64,000 nt of DNA from assembly GCA_018389105.1 (NCBI GenBank), contig JACATO010002214.1, positions 558,001-622,000 of the forward strand, written 5' to 3'. Positions within the stretch are counted from its first letter, which is position 1. Every line of letters starts with the position of its first letter. This DNA is from Nautilus pompilius (Eukaryota; Mollusca; Cephalopoda; Nautilida; Nautilidae). The notes under the pieces are model-generated. The model was not told the origin of the DNA and did not search any database. It saw only the letters and a list, made by a program, of their open reading frames with translations. This document shows positions 1 through 15,000 of this stretch, in pieces. Both the position numbers and the translations under genes were made by a program.

Positions 1-68
1 GTTTGCTTGCTGTGTCGGGGTTCCAGAGCCGTGTTGATTGCCTCTTTCAGCTGCCTTTCGCAGTCACA
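1..68 (-). CDS. GRIPAP1: GRIPAP1 probable exon 20, cut by window edge
   Basis: With acceptor GAGCAG|TGTGAC at 69 the open frame reads CDCERQLKEAINTALEPRHS, which resembles human KQCREQHAAELK after the exon 19 segment. The two AG sites further upstream give an early TGA in the required phase, so this AG is preferred. Its pyrimidine tract is poor, so the border is uncertain. Confidence 0.5.
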
Positions 69-3000
69 CTGCTCACATTCTGTCCATTTGTGTTTGTATA
101 CAGCTGTGAAAAATGTTTTGGATCTTGGCCAAAGTCAGCCCAATGTAACATCAAAAGCCTTTAAATCATATTAATCTAAAAGCCACACACACAAAAAAAA
201 ACATAAATATACCAAGACTAAACAAACACCAGCAGCAAGTTGAAGTCATGAACGATGTGGATGGTAAGTTTATTTTGACCCTGTAGATTAAATTAAACTT
301 TGCCAAAACTAAACTATTTAAAGCACAGACTTTTTTCCTTTCTTAATGAGCGACAGGCAAAAGAAAAAATAAATAAATGTACAACCCTTTTTATTCACAT
401 TTTTAAAAAGGGAGATTAATCACATACAGTATTTAATATACAACTGCTAGTAACTTGAAAAAAAAACAAAAAACAAAAGATATAACTGAAATTTTGTGCT
501 GATACCTGAGGTGATTTATTCTCTTTTTTAAGTATATTACTCAAGGTTAGTTTTCTTGGGTATTCCCTGACACCCAGGTGTTCATGTGTGATATGTGAAT
601 GGTCATCTTTGGTTTCAAGGGGAGACCATTATCATCATTATTAAGCATATCAAAAATCACTAAGATAGCTATGAAAATGATCTTTCAAATATCAGAACCA
701 CTCATTTATTCTTTAAAATAGAACAACCCAAACACATGATGTAAATCTGATTTACCTGAATTGCCTTTTCATAGTCTTCTCTTAACACTTCTTTATCAGA
801 GAAACTGGTTTCTTGTAAGTTGGCAATCCTGTCTTCAAACTCCTCTTGGCTTGCATTAAGTGACAACTGCAAAATAAGAGGAGGAAGTTAAGCAGAATTA
901 TATTACATCAGAAAAAAAAAGTAAACACTAATCAGTACCTTGACATACAAATAAATAATTAAAATAAAGTAAAAATGAACTTGCATCAATATATTTAAAT
1001 ATTAAACAAATAACTATTTGGTTTTTCTCTGTTAGCTGCTAGAAATAATCCAGAAAGGTTGTGAAACAAAATCAGAATATCAAAACTTCGATTCTAGTTA
1101 TTATAAATAATTAAATAATTTAGAAAGGTTGCAACATAACCATCAAGGTATGCAAACTTCAGATCAGGCAGGCTTCGATTTGTTGAAAAGAAAGTTTTGA
1201 CATAATCAGCTTTTACCCTTAAATTCAGGTCTACCATGGTTAATACTAGTAAATAATAAACAAAAGACTAACCTCTGTTTCATTAAGTCTCCTCTCCAGC
1301 CATCCTTTGGTTTCTTCAGAAGACTGGATCTGTAAATGTGCATCCTCTAACTGCATCCGCACTTTTTCCAATTCAGCCGAACGTTCCTACAAGTGCAGAA
1401 AAAGAACGAGATCTATGACAATGAACACTGGCTATATACTATAGAACCACTTATGATGAAATATAATGTGTCTTATCTCTTACCTTTGCCAAGCCAGTCC
1501 TCCCTGACCCCAGGACTATCAAGAGGAAGGGGAGTTAGCCAGAGTAAAGGGCCAAGGTCCTGAATTTCAAGTTTACCTTGACAACCATGCCTGACTCCTA
1601 ACCAAACCTTTTCCCCTTTCATAATCAGAGATGGCCCACCCTGAACAGATTTTCCACCCCGAAAGGAAAGTACATAAGTCTTTGCAAAAGATCAGCAAGT
1701 GCAATGTTTGATGCAAGGGACAAAAACTCTTATTTTTACTTCCTATATGCTGGTACTGACACAAGGTGCATTTTTCTTGTTTCTATAATTTGGACTTTAC
1801 CACTTAAAATTATCTGTCATTGACTGTTATCTTGCCATCATCTATAAGCAGCCTGCACACATCCAAGCCAATCTAATCCCTTTGAGCAGAATTTTTTCCT
1901 AAACAATCTTCCTTACTGATAGCTGATCTTTTAACAAAGCTTTGAGAATGTTCTACAGAAAACTGATAAGTAGAACTGCACGCACTGAAGTACTATTAAA
2001 GGTCAAGCACACAATGGGTTTCTGAATTTACCAATATTCAGCTGAAGCTAAGCAAACTCTGGGAGATTTCTGAATTTGTTGCTATTTTCCAGGCCTGAAA
2101 AAATAATCTTCACATTGGAAGGAGGGGGTATCAGGATTCATGGGAACTGACTGACTGACTGATAGGTAGCCTACTAAGGTTTCAAATAATGAGATGGATG
2201 GATTCTATTAATAACTCGAAGAAATGTGAGAATACAGGTGAACTGTAAACTGCTGCATTGCTTACCTTCTCCACCAATAGATGATCTTTCAGCTTGCTGA
2301 CTTCTGCTGTATGCTCCCTCTCAAGAAACTGGATCTGGTCCCTGTGAGCATCGCAGTCCCTCTGGTATTTAATAGCCAGCTCATCCAGTAGATTCTTCCT
2401 TTTCTCTGCCACCTAAAATGACAACAATGAAGTCTCAGACACCAATATTGTAAATGCTTTTGTGATGCAGGGTTTTCGGTATGAAAATTTCAAAACTTAG
2501 GCAACAATGGATACATTGACCACATACAGAAATCAGGGAGCATCCTGGTAGACAAAATGCACTGCAGGACCAATCAACTTCTGTTCTATTTTATTTTTAT
2601 TGGTTTTTTTTTTTTTTTTAATGTTGCTGAAGTGTGGTGCATTGTATAATACAGGCTGCATGTCAAGCTTCCTGGAAGGAGAAATCATGCAAAATCCTGA
2701 ATAATAAAAAAAAAACATAAGACATCAAGGGATAAGGAGAGAGCAACTGATGGCAATGTCATCACAGGTTAATGAAATGTTACTGAAGTACTTCTCATAA
2801 AATACCTCAAGTATATAAAACAAAAGTTTTAGCCAGACATTTAAGAAAACAGTATTTTTTTAAAAATCAACTACATACTTAGCAGTCTAAGTTCTTTAGT
2901 TTTCATGACCTGTAAGAAATACTATAAGACAACGGTTCATAACCATTTTTTTTTTGCTGCAACCTGAATTTCCTACCAACAGGACCTTCTGACCCTCAGG

Positions 3001-6000
3001 TTTATGGTAAAATTTAAATATGTACGTAAATATACACGTACATACATATGTGTGTAATTATATTTATTTGATTATTTATTTATTTACATTTTTTAATTAT
3101 GTAGAATCAAAAATCCAATGCAAATTCAGGTTGAAAAATTTTTATCCAATGTCTTGAAGCACACAAATGTACATTGAACCACTGGTGATGCTCGTTTAAC
3201 CACATACAGACAGAATATTCATTTGAACACATGCAAAAAAACGACATTAAAAATTTTTGAAATTCAGTTGCTCCGCCCCCTTTGCGGACTCAGCACAACT
3301 TGCTAGTAGGCGTCTTTCATACCCATGGAAATTCTTGGTAAAAACCAGGTTCTTGGAAAAACGTATCGCAGTTCTTAATTTTGTACTTGTAAGCGTAAGT
3401 ATGGAAAGAAAAAAATTTTGTTGGTCAGCAGGGTCACCTCAGCCTTTTCGGTCCTTTTCTGCATTAAAAAAGCAACAAAACAACAACAAAAAAAATTCTT
3501 CTGAAGGGCCCCACAATCCAATTGAGGACCCCCTACATAATCCTGATTTGGGTCATGCCCCAAGGTCGGGCTATAAAAGGACAAGTAAAAAAAATTATTG
3601 AATTGAGCATCTAGATGATGATAAACCATAAAAACCACAAACCAGTTACAACAGAGCCAGACATCTTCAATTATCAATGGTAAACTTTACTGTGCATATG
3701 AAAGGTGTTGATTTTCATTTTCACTCTTGAATGCACACACACACACACACCCTACACTCACACAAACAAAACAAGTTTCAAGGCCAATAAAGATGATGTT
3801 CAGACAAGCTAGGAATTTTCTGAATTTAAAAAGTTAATAAGATCCCTAATTTCTGCCAAAGAAAAGGGACCAATAACTATTAAATTAATTAAACCACCTC
3901 AAAAACAAAACAAAAAAAAAGTTTATTGTGTTTTTCTCCTTTTTTAATAAATTTACTCTGAGGCCAGAGCATACTGAAGTTCAGCCATGTAAGTTCGCAC
4001 TACATGATATAACATTCTGAATATGTATGAAAAAAAGAAAGAAACCAAAATCAGATCCTGTTACCTACCTTGTTGATTTCTTGCAGTGACTGAATCTGTG
4101 TGTCCCTCTCTTGCTGTGCTGCATGTAGCTGCTCCAATGTGTGCCCATTAGCTCTCTGGCTTTCCTGAAACAGTTTTGTCCAACACCATCGTTAATTATT
4201 ATACTGCTTGAACAAAGTCTGGCAAGCGAACAGAGTCTGACTGACTCTATTGGGGATAGGTGATAGAGCTCTGTAGGAGGCGGCTGACATAACTGAAAAC
4301 AAGAACAAGCAAACCACACACCTGTAATTGAACCAAAAGATCTTCCTTCTGCTGCAGAGCGTGTGCCAGGTGAGCCTCCACTTCTCCGAGATAATGCTGA
4401 TATTTCAGATTCTGGTCATGTAACTGCTGATTTCCAACTATGTTTGCTGCCTCAACCTGGAAGATAATAAATACAAACCCTCCTGGATCAGTCCAAAAGC
4501 AAGACTTCCTCAAGGTAATAGATAATAATACAGAACCCTGCTATAATAATTTGAACACTTCCCTTAAAAAAAAAAGCTTTGTCAATGAATAACATCCTAC
4601 CATTGTCATCATGGTTAAAATTTTCTTTTCTTATAAGCAGATAATATTCACATTTTGCATGGAAGTTTTATTAGGTTGCTGCAAAAGTTTTGTTGGTTTT
4701 TTTACCACAACAATGAGACTTCATATCGTTGCTGAACATGAAGTTTATTAATCAAAGTGAGTTCCATTATAATCAACACACTTCTGCCAACAAGTTATAA
4801 GTGCATTTATACCATTTTGAAGAAAATCTAGATTTTTTGAGTTGATAAACTGTTGGAACACTCAGAGCTAATATTTTAAAAAAATTTTAAATTTCACATA
4901 ATTAGATGTATATCACTACCAGTCCACACACCAGACTTTATCAAAATTTCAACTTTCTTTTTCTTGTCTGTCTGTCTGTTTGTTTGTTTCATAATAATAT
5001 TTTCTAATGATCACATATAGTTTTGCTGCATAATTAAAAACCTTATTTTATTCTTGTGACTTCAAACATTCTGAATTAAATTTTCTTTCCAAAACAAATT
5101 TACGATGTCTTACAGCTGCTGCCGTGTGTCACCCTGGGTGCCATATTTGCTTCTCGCACTGTTTCCAGAGCTGGCAGATGCCAATCTAGCGCCGCTCTTA
5201 ATTTTTACATTTGCTGTATTGAAGTACAGCAAATTCTGTTACCATAACCTCCACAGACTCCCAGTGCTTAGAAGAGTAAGTGTTGTACTTAATATAGAGC
5301 CAAAGGTACATATTATCTCCCGAACAGATCTAGGTGAGTCCCTCCAACTTATCATGTATGAATTGAATATCGGCGCATCTGCAGAAAGGAATAAAGGAGT
5401 AATAAAAAGAAAGACATCATCTGAGGGATCATGGCCAGACATCCAGATTTCTTTTTTATCCAAAGTTGGTTAGGTCCCAAGCAATTTGGATAGATGAACT
5501 TCCACTGTATTTTTAAGAACTAGATCAAGCGAAGATTTCTTTCATTCAAAAATCGATACAAAGATAGAACTTTGATAACATAAAAGTTCACACTTTTAAC
5601 CAAGTTCAGATACCCCACAGCTTTCTGAGCAGATGATTTTAAAAAGCATTTAAAGATCAAAGAAAAAACACCTAAAATCTTAACTGCATGCATAACAGAA
5701 TTTGTAAGTAATTTAGCAAAGACAACAACAACAGAGATCATGCTGTACCCAAAAATCCTGCTTGTAGTTATAAGACTTTGATGCTGTATTCAACAAAGAA
5801 TGCTGGCCAGCTACTCACAAAGGGGCTGCTAGGCAGCAGCGAATGTCGCCAATAGAGACTGGTGCTTACCTGCTGTTGTAATGCAACCACCTGAGCTTCA
5901 AGTTCTTTTACCTTCCATGACAAACTCTGGTTATGGTTCGCCAAATCCTAAAAAAAAAAAGACAAAGAATTTGAGAAATCTGTCACAACTTATACCAGGT

Positions 6001-9000
6001 CTTTCCAGGTTTGAGAAATGTTCTGCTATCTGGTTCTTGAACTGACCAACCCTTTACTACCCATAGCTGGTGCCATCAGGTGACCCTTTCATGTGCCAAT
6101 GACCTCAGCTTGCTGCAAAATTTAAAATTAAAAAAAATGAAAATTCAGAAAGATGATCAATCACCTGAGCACAAACAATGATGATTACCTCCTTTGATTT
6201 AGCTATGGCAATTACATTACAATCCTGTTACTAGCCAATTCTTTCCCAGTCAGAACGCTTACAGATCAATGTATACACTGGAAGTAATTGTGTAGTCCAT
6301 AAACATGTTTTATTCAGGTTTAACCCTTTAAGGAGTACACCCATATATTCACAGTGGGCATCAATCCTGATGCATAATTACAGGATTACTGTCAGGCTGA
6401 CCCCACTCACCATAAGTGTACAGATGTAGTTCTTCAATAAACTTTTCAAGTCTACAATATGTTGAGTCCTGTAAAACCACAGGTAGCCAAACTAAAGTGC
6501 AAATTAATGAAAGTATGGTTTAGTATGTGTTTCCTGACTGACAATCTTAAAAAGAAATCTGGCCCCTCCTCCTCTACCTTTCTCTCATGAAGATAATGAT
6601 AAAAAACTCCTGTATTCCAGATTCCAACACTGCAGCCAAAAATGAAAGGAAATTTTAAAATCAACATCTGATTTTGTTAGTTTCCCCAGCATCAAGGGAT
6701 TTCACTTTATGATGTATTCTATACATACCAAGAAACTCTGAAGTTACCTGTTGATGTTCAAGAAATCAAAACAACAACAACAAAAAGTAGTGGAATTTTA
6801 TTGTGGATACTGCAGCAAAACTAAACCAGTGGGGTTCTGGTGTTAAACAGAGAGAACCACCACCTGTCACTCCCTCCTGCCATTTCAAACCAAGCCTCCA
6901 AACATCTGAAAATGTTTTGCTACTGAGCTTAGCAACAAGATGCTCACTTTTGCTGTGATCGCTAACTTCAATCAAGCCATCACCAGAGCTGTCATGACAG
7001 AGCACCAGGAGAGAAAAAAAAAATTTTTTTAAACTTAAAATTTAAAAATACAAAAAAAAAAAAAAAAACAACAACAAAAACTGCACGTTCTAATCCACAA
7101 GAGTTACATGACCTTTCAAACAATGTATGATAAATATGTTGCTGCCACTCAGTCTTCATTTCTGCTTTCCTGAATTAATTACAGACTTTTGAGATAAAAT
7201 CATCAGAAAAACATTTATTCACATTCTTTAAAATGCTTTCTCCTTTTCCTTAGTCCTGAGGCAGAGCTGATTAACCATTAATAATCTCTATATATTAAAT
7301 AAGCTATACCGGTAACAACTAAAAATAAAAAATATCACACAAGTGTTCATGAAGAAAATTTTTTAAAAAATTCTTTAAATTATCTCATGAAAGGGGAAAC
7401 AGTAAAAGATGACTGATGTTCTTTTAAATTCAGAAATTAAAATACATACAAAATCAAATTTAAGGAAAAAAAAGCAAAACATTTATACATATTTTTCTTG
7501 GTATTAAGTGTCCTTTTTTATTGTCTGTATATATATGTATTTGTACATTCATTTTAAGATGATCTGCACCTCTGGCAGGTTGTAGAGTGTGAAAGAGCAC
7601 AGGAACATGGATGAACAACAGGAACTTCTGATTGCCAGCTGAAGAACACAGGCCAGATAAAGCAGTGAAAAATCCATGCTGTTCTACTCACCCCTTTCCT
7701 GTGCTCCAGTTCCTGCTGAAGCTTGCTGATTTGATCAGTGTAATATTTCTGGTCTCTGTCCCTGGCGGCTTGCAGCTCTTCCATTTTCTTCCTACAGTCA
7801 AAAGCAGAGCAGATCAATTGGTTTTAGGTCCGTGTCCCCCCCCCCACACACACACACAAAATCTTTTGTGTTTCTGGTCTTATTTTTCTCGATCAGGTGT
7901 AGGCTGATTGATTAGTACGTATTGTTCTCTTACTCATTACCTCACTGGCCGAGTGAAGAGCTACTCTGTCTTCAGGACAGTGTCAGGACAATAATGTGCC
8001 TGATGCAGTACTAGTATTTCTGCTTATGTAATTACGCAAAGTTGGTGGGAAGGATGAAAAACGACAGATGACTAGTAGTGAGCAGCAGATTGCTTTTTTT
8101 TGTCTTTCTTTTAAGCAAAAGGCTGATGATTAATTTGTAGAAAAGAAAATATGTATATATTATTTTAACCTGTTAATGAAATGTAAACAGTAACTAATAT
8201 ACATACAGTTTTTCACCGATTATATTTGTATTTCATATGAATGAAAAACTAATATCTACGTCTGCTATTTGATAAGGGGGATAATTGTGTGAAAATTTAT
8301 TCTTGTGATTTCACAGAAAATGTTCATGAGTTGTTCACATTTTGAAAAAAAATTAAAATTAAAATTCCAAAATTGAAGTGACAACAAACATTTTATGATT
8401 TACAGTTAGGGGAGAAACTATTTCTCGTGATGCTATCTATTTTCTAACTTTAAATAAACAGTGAAGTTCTCACAGCTTTAATATGCAGCATAACCTATTT
8501 GGTCGGCTCAGAGGTCCAGTGGTTGAGGTACTAGACCACAAGGTTAAGGGCCAATCACAGTTGAGACAGATGTGGTGTCTTCTTTCTTTTCTTCACCAGC
8601 CAGCTGCATAGTATCCTCCAGGCTCTCCAGTTTCCTCCCACATAAAAAATATAGTTCTAACAGGGACTTTTATTGCACATCCACATATGTTAAGGAAAGC
8701 AACAGGAAACTCAGCTGTTCATCTCCCTGATATGGCATTGAGCCACAGACCTGGCTGTTGGCAGACTAGCATTGACAATGATGATAATGATCTGTTTCTT
8801 ATAAAACAGGACACAAATTATCAGCCATCGTCTTGGGTTTTTTATTAACAGGAGAAAGTTTAGTGACTTTAGAAACCATACAAGAGCTGTGCATCATCTT
8901 ACTCCACTAATAGCGCACAAACAAACACCATATCACACCACTATTGGACGATAAGGCAAAGTTGCTTGGGGTCTTCCCGACAGACCTATGGTATTATCTG

Positions 9001-12000
9001 TACATTGTTTGCAAAGTATCAAAAATTATTTATTAAAATTTCCTTGAAATTAGTTAAGTGGGTAGCCGGTGGCTCAGCATTTAGACTATTGGACTGCCAA
9101 AGTTGAGGGCCCCAAGTCTGATCCCCAGTCAGGAGCAACTTGGTTTGTCATACCTCCCTTCTTGCCCTTTTACACCAGCCAATCATGTGGTTTTCTTCTG
9201 GATGCTCTGGTTTCCTCCCACATCTATAAATGACGGATTTTAGTAGGGATTTCATTGCTGAAGTTGGCTGTGCTGGGCCCTTATGGCATAGAATAAGTGA
9301 CACTTTCTAGCAGATAACCACCACGGTAATAGGATTGTCTCCATTGTTGATACTGGTGTACAACACAGCATGAGATAAATAAATTATTACAAGAAAATGT
9401 TTTTAGTCATAGAATGCATTCATTTATTTTATTAACAAACCCCATTGTTCCTCTAGGAGGGACAACATGTTGGGTGGTAAAATGTGAACTCTGCTACATT
9501 TAGACTTTATATTTGCCATATATATATATGGGTACTCTTTGTAGTATGATTTTGAACTATTAATAACAACAACTGATCTGTGTAATTCACCTTCTCTACC
9601 TATATCTACAAGTAGGTAGTCCTCCAAGCCCGTGCATCATTTTCGGAGTCAGTCTGGTCCACTGCTGCTATATGAAGGAAACCTGCCCACCTGTTACATA
9701 TAAAAGGCCTTTTCTTTTGTTCAGGAAACTTTCTGCTATTTTCAATGAAATGACATTTAGCGAATATTTGTAGAATCAACTGGATTTGAAATACTAGCAA
9801 CATCCTAACTGCAAAGCACAGCTATGTTCATTCAACTATGTGAAACCCTTATAAAAGCTGGCTTGTGACCAGCCAGATTCATGTCAGTGCATCAGTTAAT
9901 GGAACTCAACAACTAACCAGGGGCTGTACAAACAACAAAATAATGCATTTTGCTCTGAAGTCATTCTACTGGTTTTTAGCATTGTTTTGGTACCAGTTTA
10001 AGGTGTCTAGCTTGAAAAATAAGTTATGGTTGGATATTTAATCAGATGGTAAACTGCTAATAAATGAGACTATTATTTCTTTTAAACTCAATCCAAAATA
10101 CTTAAAATGAATATATGGTCTACCAGTTTGATAAAGTTAATGTATAAATAAAGAAGTTCATTTAAAGGCAAAAACTTTTTAAAAAAATTTTCTTTTAGAG
10201 CTCACTTGTGTAAGCCACACTGGCTCCCCGATTTCTTGTTTCAACTAAACTATATCAATTTAGGTGTACATTCTTATGAGATTTATTTCAAAAATTGTAC
10301 CAAGATTTTGAGAAATTACTACTTACCCATTTTCTCTAAACTGCTCTTCTTTTTCATTTTGTAATTGGATGTAACTGAGAAGACATAACAAAAAGAAACA
10401 GATAATCAGGGCATTTCTGAACTGACTACATAAAAAATTTGCCAAAGTCTGCCTGCCTAATGATATAAAGATGTATTTGAAGAGAAAACTTTCAGAAATA
10501 CAGAGTCCATCTGCCATTCTAATGTAATGTTTCAACAATGACAGCTGAAGTGTTTACAGGTAGACATTGCTACAGTTCAGTTTGTTCTAGTGAATCAGAA
10601 AATAATTTGGATCAAAAGAAAAATAAAACAAATACATTCACCAAGAAAAGAAACAATGGGCAAGCAAAAGACAGGGTTGGGGGGACAATATTTAAGCAAA
10701 AGCTAAATTTTCCAAAACCTATGTTGTTTTGATCCTTTTAAAAAATGAAAATGAAATTGAAAAAAAAAATTAAGAAGCAGTTTACCTTTCTTGCTTCTTC
10801 TTTAGCTTTTCTGACAGTTTTTCAGCTTCTTCCTGCAATGTTGCAGTCTCAGACTTTAGTTTTTTCTGAGTTTGAAAAAAAAAGAAAGAAGGGGAGATAA
10901 CTTTATATTTTTGAAAAGAAAGAAAAGGAAATGAGTCACGTTATCATTAAAAAAAACAAAATCACTTTTGTACTGTGATCTTCGAATAAAAATTTCATCT
11001 ATCCCCAAAAGAAAAAAAATTATACATCAGCCAATGCCAACCTTTCCTTTTTTCATTTGCAAAATGCTGCACTAAACTTAACTTCCATGAATAGGGAATG
11101 GTTTCTATCAAGAGTTATATACCAAAATCTGGAGTTACAAGTAAAAACATAAATTTTCCACACACTTGGGAAATGTCAGCTTATTTTTCAGTGCCTTTCT
11201 TTTCAAAATAGATTAACAAAGGTGTCTTGTGTTTCACTGAATAATGATAACAAAAGCAGATATACAACTGTTCAGAACTCTGCCGTTTTGTTACCATGAC
11301 CGAACAATAGTAGCAAAGTGATATTTTTTTTTCATTTCCATGCATTCGATGCTTTGAAAAACTGTTAATTCTATATTTAAGTATGAAGTACACCATAATA
11401 ATAAAAATATTTGCAAAATGATGCAGATTTTTTTTAGGCAGCCTGACAAACAGGTTTTTATAATAATTGTGATGCTATCAATTGGAGAACAATAACAAAT
11501 GTGTTACAATACTAAGGATTGAATTGTGTTGCTAAATATTAGTCTTTCCTGGAGGTGGGGTCCCTGCATAAGCCATAATGGCTGTCTACTTGTAACCAGT
11601 AAATTAGTGCACATGACATATTATATACAATAGTTCAATAAATCGCCTTGGCATCATTTGGCTTACAATGTAGTTTCCGTAGGTTTTCAACAAGTATTTT
11701 TTCCTTATTTATGCTCCATTGTATTGTGTTTCAGAGTTGAGAGTAGTTAGTTTTATTTTTTTTACTGTCGAAATCTTTCCAACAGCACTGGCACCAAGGC
11801 GCTGAGAGGAGGATATTTGTTTTTATTTCCATGCTTCCTTTAGTAACCTTATATTCCAGATAGTTCTTAGTTTTTCAGCATGTCTGGAATTGTTATGCTG
11901 AAATCCAAAACCTGCTCCTAAATATTTATGCAGTGGCCATTAGACCAAGGTGTTCTCATTCCTTTTTTTGTTTTGTTTTTAATAATAACCTCCTCAAATT

Positions 12001-15000
12001 TTACAAAATATAAGCCTTTTATGAGTGATGGATGACAGTGTATGTAGAGTGATAGCCTGCTGTGGATGAGGGACCTGGATTCAGTTCCCATGAAAATCCA
12101 ACTTGATTTGCCAAACTCCTGCTGCATGTTTTTGTCTTTTTATTCTGTACCACTCCATCTGTCTCTTTTTGGTAAATCTTGAATGGCTAGAGCCTTGACC
12201 ACTGCTCAAAAACCTCTAACTGTACCCAGGTAACTAGCTAAGCCTTACGGTAAAAAATAGCCCTCACCATTTCAGAACTCCCTGGCTTTGCAAGAATTTA
12301 ACTGGAATTTTCCCCATAATGCTGCATTGTCTGTCTCACTCACCCTTTAGAACAGGGCTCTCCAAACTATGGCCCGCGGGCCACATCCGGCCCGCCACGT
12401 AATTTCATCCGGCCCGCCAAACAAATCCCTGTGTGGTGGCCTTGAAAAAATAATTATCGTACGACTGGCATCGCTGAATTATTCAAAGCTGGGGCTGCTG
12501 ACTGGTGGCGCTCAGTCCGAGTCAGTTTCCCTCTCTCTCGACAGTGTGACGCACAGATACTAGTACTGGTAGGTATGTGCTGTGCATTACAATCAATCAG
12601 TTGTGTATAACTGTATATTGTGGGGATGGAGGGCGAGTGGGGCTTCGCTGTATTCTGTGTGGTTATGTGAGAGAGAGCGTGGGGGTGAGTGAACTGAGGT
12701 GTTGATAGGGTTTGATCGCTGATGACGTGTTGCAGGCAGTGTTGTCATGGACTGCGTGGTGTGTGGTTGTCGCTGGCCGCTCCGAGATGGACGTAGAACA
12801 GCTCCGTCCACACGAGGGAGCACAAACACTGTACAATATTCTTTTCTCTGTACTTTGACAATGCCTTTATCTTAGTTATACAAAATAGCAATAATACTAT
12901 TGTAGCCAAAAATATTGCATGTTTAAAATGGTAACCATTAAGTTTATCAACGAAAGCTGTTGCCATAATATTTACCACTTTATAATAATACTTTTTAACA
13001 CCACATACAAGCTGTTTTTTCCTGTAGAATTTATTTCCACTAATTTAGAAGGCTAAATTTCTACATATTTTAGAGTTTTAAATACCCGTCTTCATAAATT
13101 ATTAAGCAAAATTGTTCGTCGAGCAAGTGCTCCTGCTTTCCATCATGATCGAAGCATTTGCTGCTTGCTCTCCGTTTTGGGAGCAAATTTGGTGTTTGGC
13201 AGCAAGTGTTCCCTAAAACGGGAGCATTTGCTCCCTCGTGTGGACTGCTGCACTCTCCCTCCTGCTATACTGCTCGCGGTGTGCGGGCACCCTAAGCGTA
13301 GTGTTGCCGAATGCGTTGTGGGAATATTTTTGCTGTTATTTTTCGTTTGAGCGTCATCTTAATCTGCTTCGATATTCTACTCAACTATATTTTTGTTCAT
13401 ATCTTTTCTGCTAATATACGACTAATACCCTTATGTTTTCAGATATGGAAAAGATAAAGAAAAGAAAAGTGGACAGTGAGTGTCGTCAGTTCAATGACGA
13501 ATGGAAGATAAAGTACTTTTTTGTGAAAGCGAATGATAAAGCTTTATGCCTCATATGTAGAGACAGTGTTGCTGTTCTGAAGGAATACAATATTCGTCGG
13601 CACTATGAATCTAAACATGGCTCAAGTTATTCGCACATCACAGGAGCAGAACGCACTAAAAAGTTTGAATCATTCCAGCACAGTCTGCATTCTCAACAAG
13701 CTGTTTTCCGTAAGAAAAAATCTGAAAATGAAACTTCAACTAGAGCCAGTTACAAAGTTGCCTATGTGTTGGCCAAAAAAGGAAAACCTTTCACTGATGG
13801 TAGTATCATAAAAGAGTGTATAGTGGAAGCAGCAGGAGAGGTATGTCCAGAAAAAGTAAACCTCTTCAAAATGATAAGTCTTGGGTCAAATACTGTTGCT
13901 CGTAGAATTGAAGATTTAGGAGGCGACATAATTCGGCAAATAAAGGAAAAAGCAAAAAGATTTTGTTGGTATTCTCTTGCGTTGGATGAATCAACTGATG
14001 TGTGTGATACCTCTCAGCTCTTAGTGTTCATTCGTGGTGTTGATAGTGAATTTAATGTGACCCAAGAATTAGCATCAGTTCACAGCATGCACACCACAAC
14101 AACTGGAGAGGACATTTTCAATGAAGTAAGTAAAACTATGACAGAATATAACCTGGAATGGAAACAAGTGCAGTGTGTGACAATTGATGGAGGAAAGAAT
14201 ATGTCTGGGACAAAGAAGGGTTTGGTTGGGCAAATTACAACAGCTTGTGAGGGTGGAGGATTCTCAAAACCCATTTTTCTGCATTGCCTTATCCATCAAC
14301 AAGCATTGTGCCTAAAATATGTTGATATGTCTTGTGTCATGAAACCTGTTGTTTCTGTGGTTAATTTCATTAGATCTCATGCACTCAACCATCGCCAGTT
14401 CCGTGATTTCTTGAAAGAAATTGATGCAGAGTTCGTTGACTTGCCTTATTATACAGCAGTTAGATGGCTTAGTTGTGGAAAGGTTTTGCTGCATTTCTTT
14501 GAGCTCAGATTAGAAATTGATTTATTTCTCACAGAGAAAAATAAACCTCAGCCATTATTATCAGAATGTGAATGGATTTGGAAATTGGCATTTTTTGCAG
14601 ATATGACAGGTCATATGAATCAATTGAATCTGAAGTTGCAAGACAAAACAAATTTGATCGGTGACTACTTTGTTCATGTCAAGGCATTCAGAGCAAAACT
14701 TGCGCTACTTGAAGGCCAGGTGAAAGTTAAGAATTTTGCTCATTTTCCATGTTGTGAAAAATTTCATGCAGAAAGTAAAGTTGAATTTCCTTCTTCATTT
14801 GCAAATGAAATAATTTCAGTTTTGAAAAAACAGTTTCAGGAGCGATTTGCTGACCTTGATGCCAAAGCAAATGAAATCAGGCTCTTTCATAATCCATTTG
14901 ACTGCAATGCTGAAAATCTTCCAACTCAATTTCAAATGGAAATTATTGATATCCTGGCAGGTGACAGACTGAAAGACAAGTATAGAGAAGGAAATCTGAT

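Noticed and set aside
2932..3190. Possible hAT-type MITE (GGTTCATAACC at left, complement of CAGTGGTTCAATG at right)
   Set aside because: Only six or so bases of the two ends agree and no target duplication is visible.
5105..5473. 122-codon open frame with a hydrophobic start in GRIPAP1 intron 14
   Set aside because: No recognisable family, AT-rich intron context, and no splice sites linking it to anything. It may be an unrecognised retroelement scrap.
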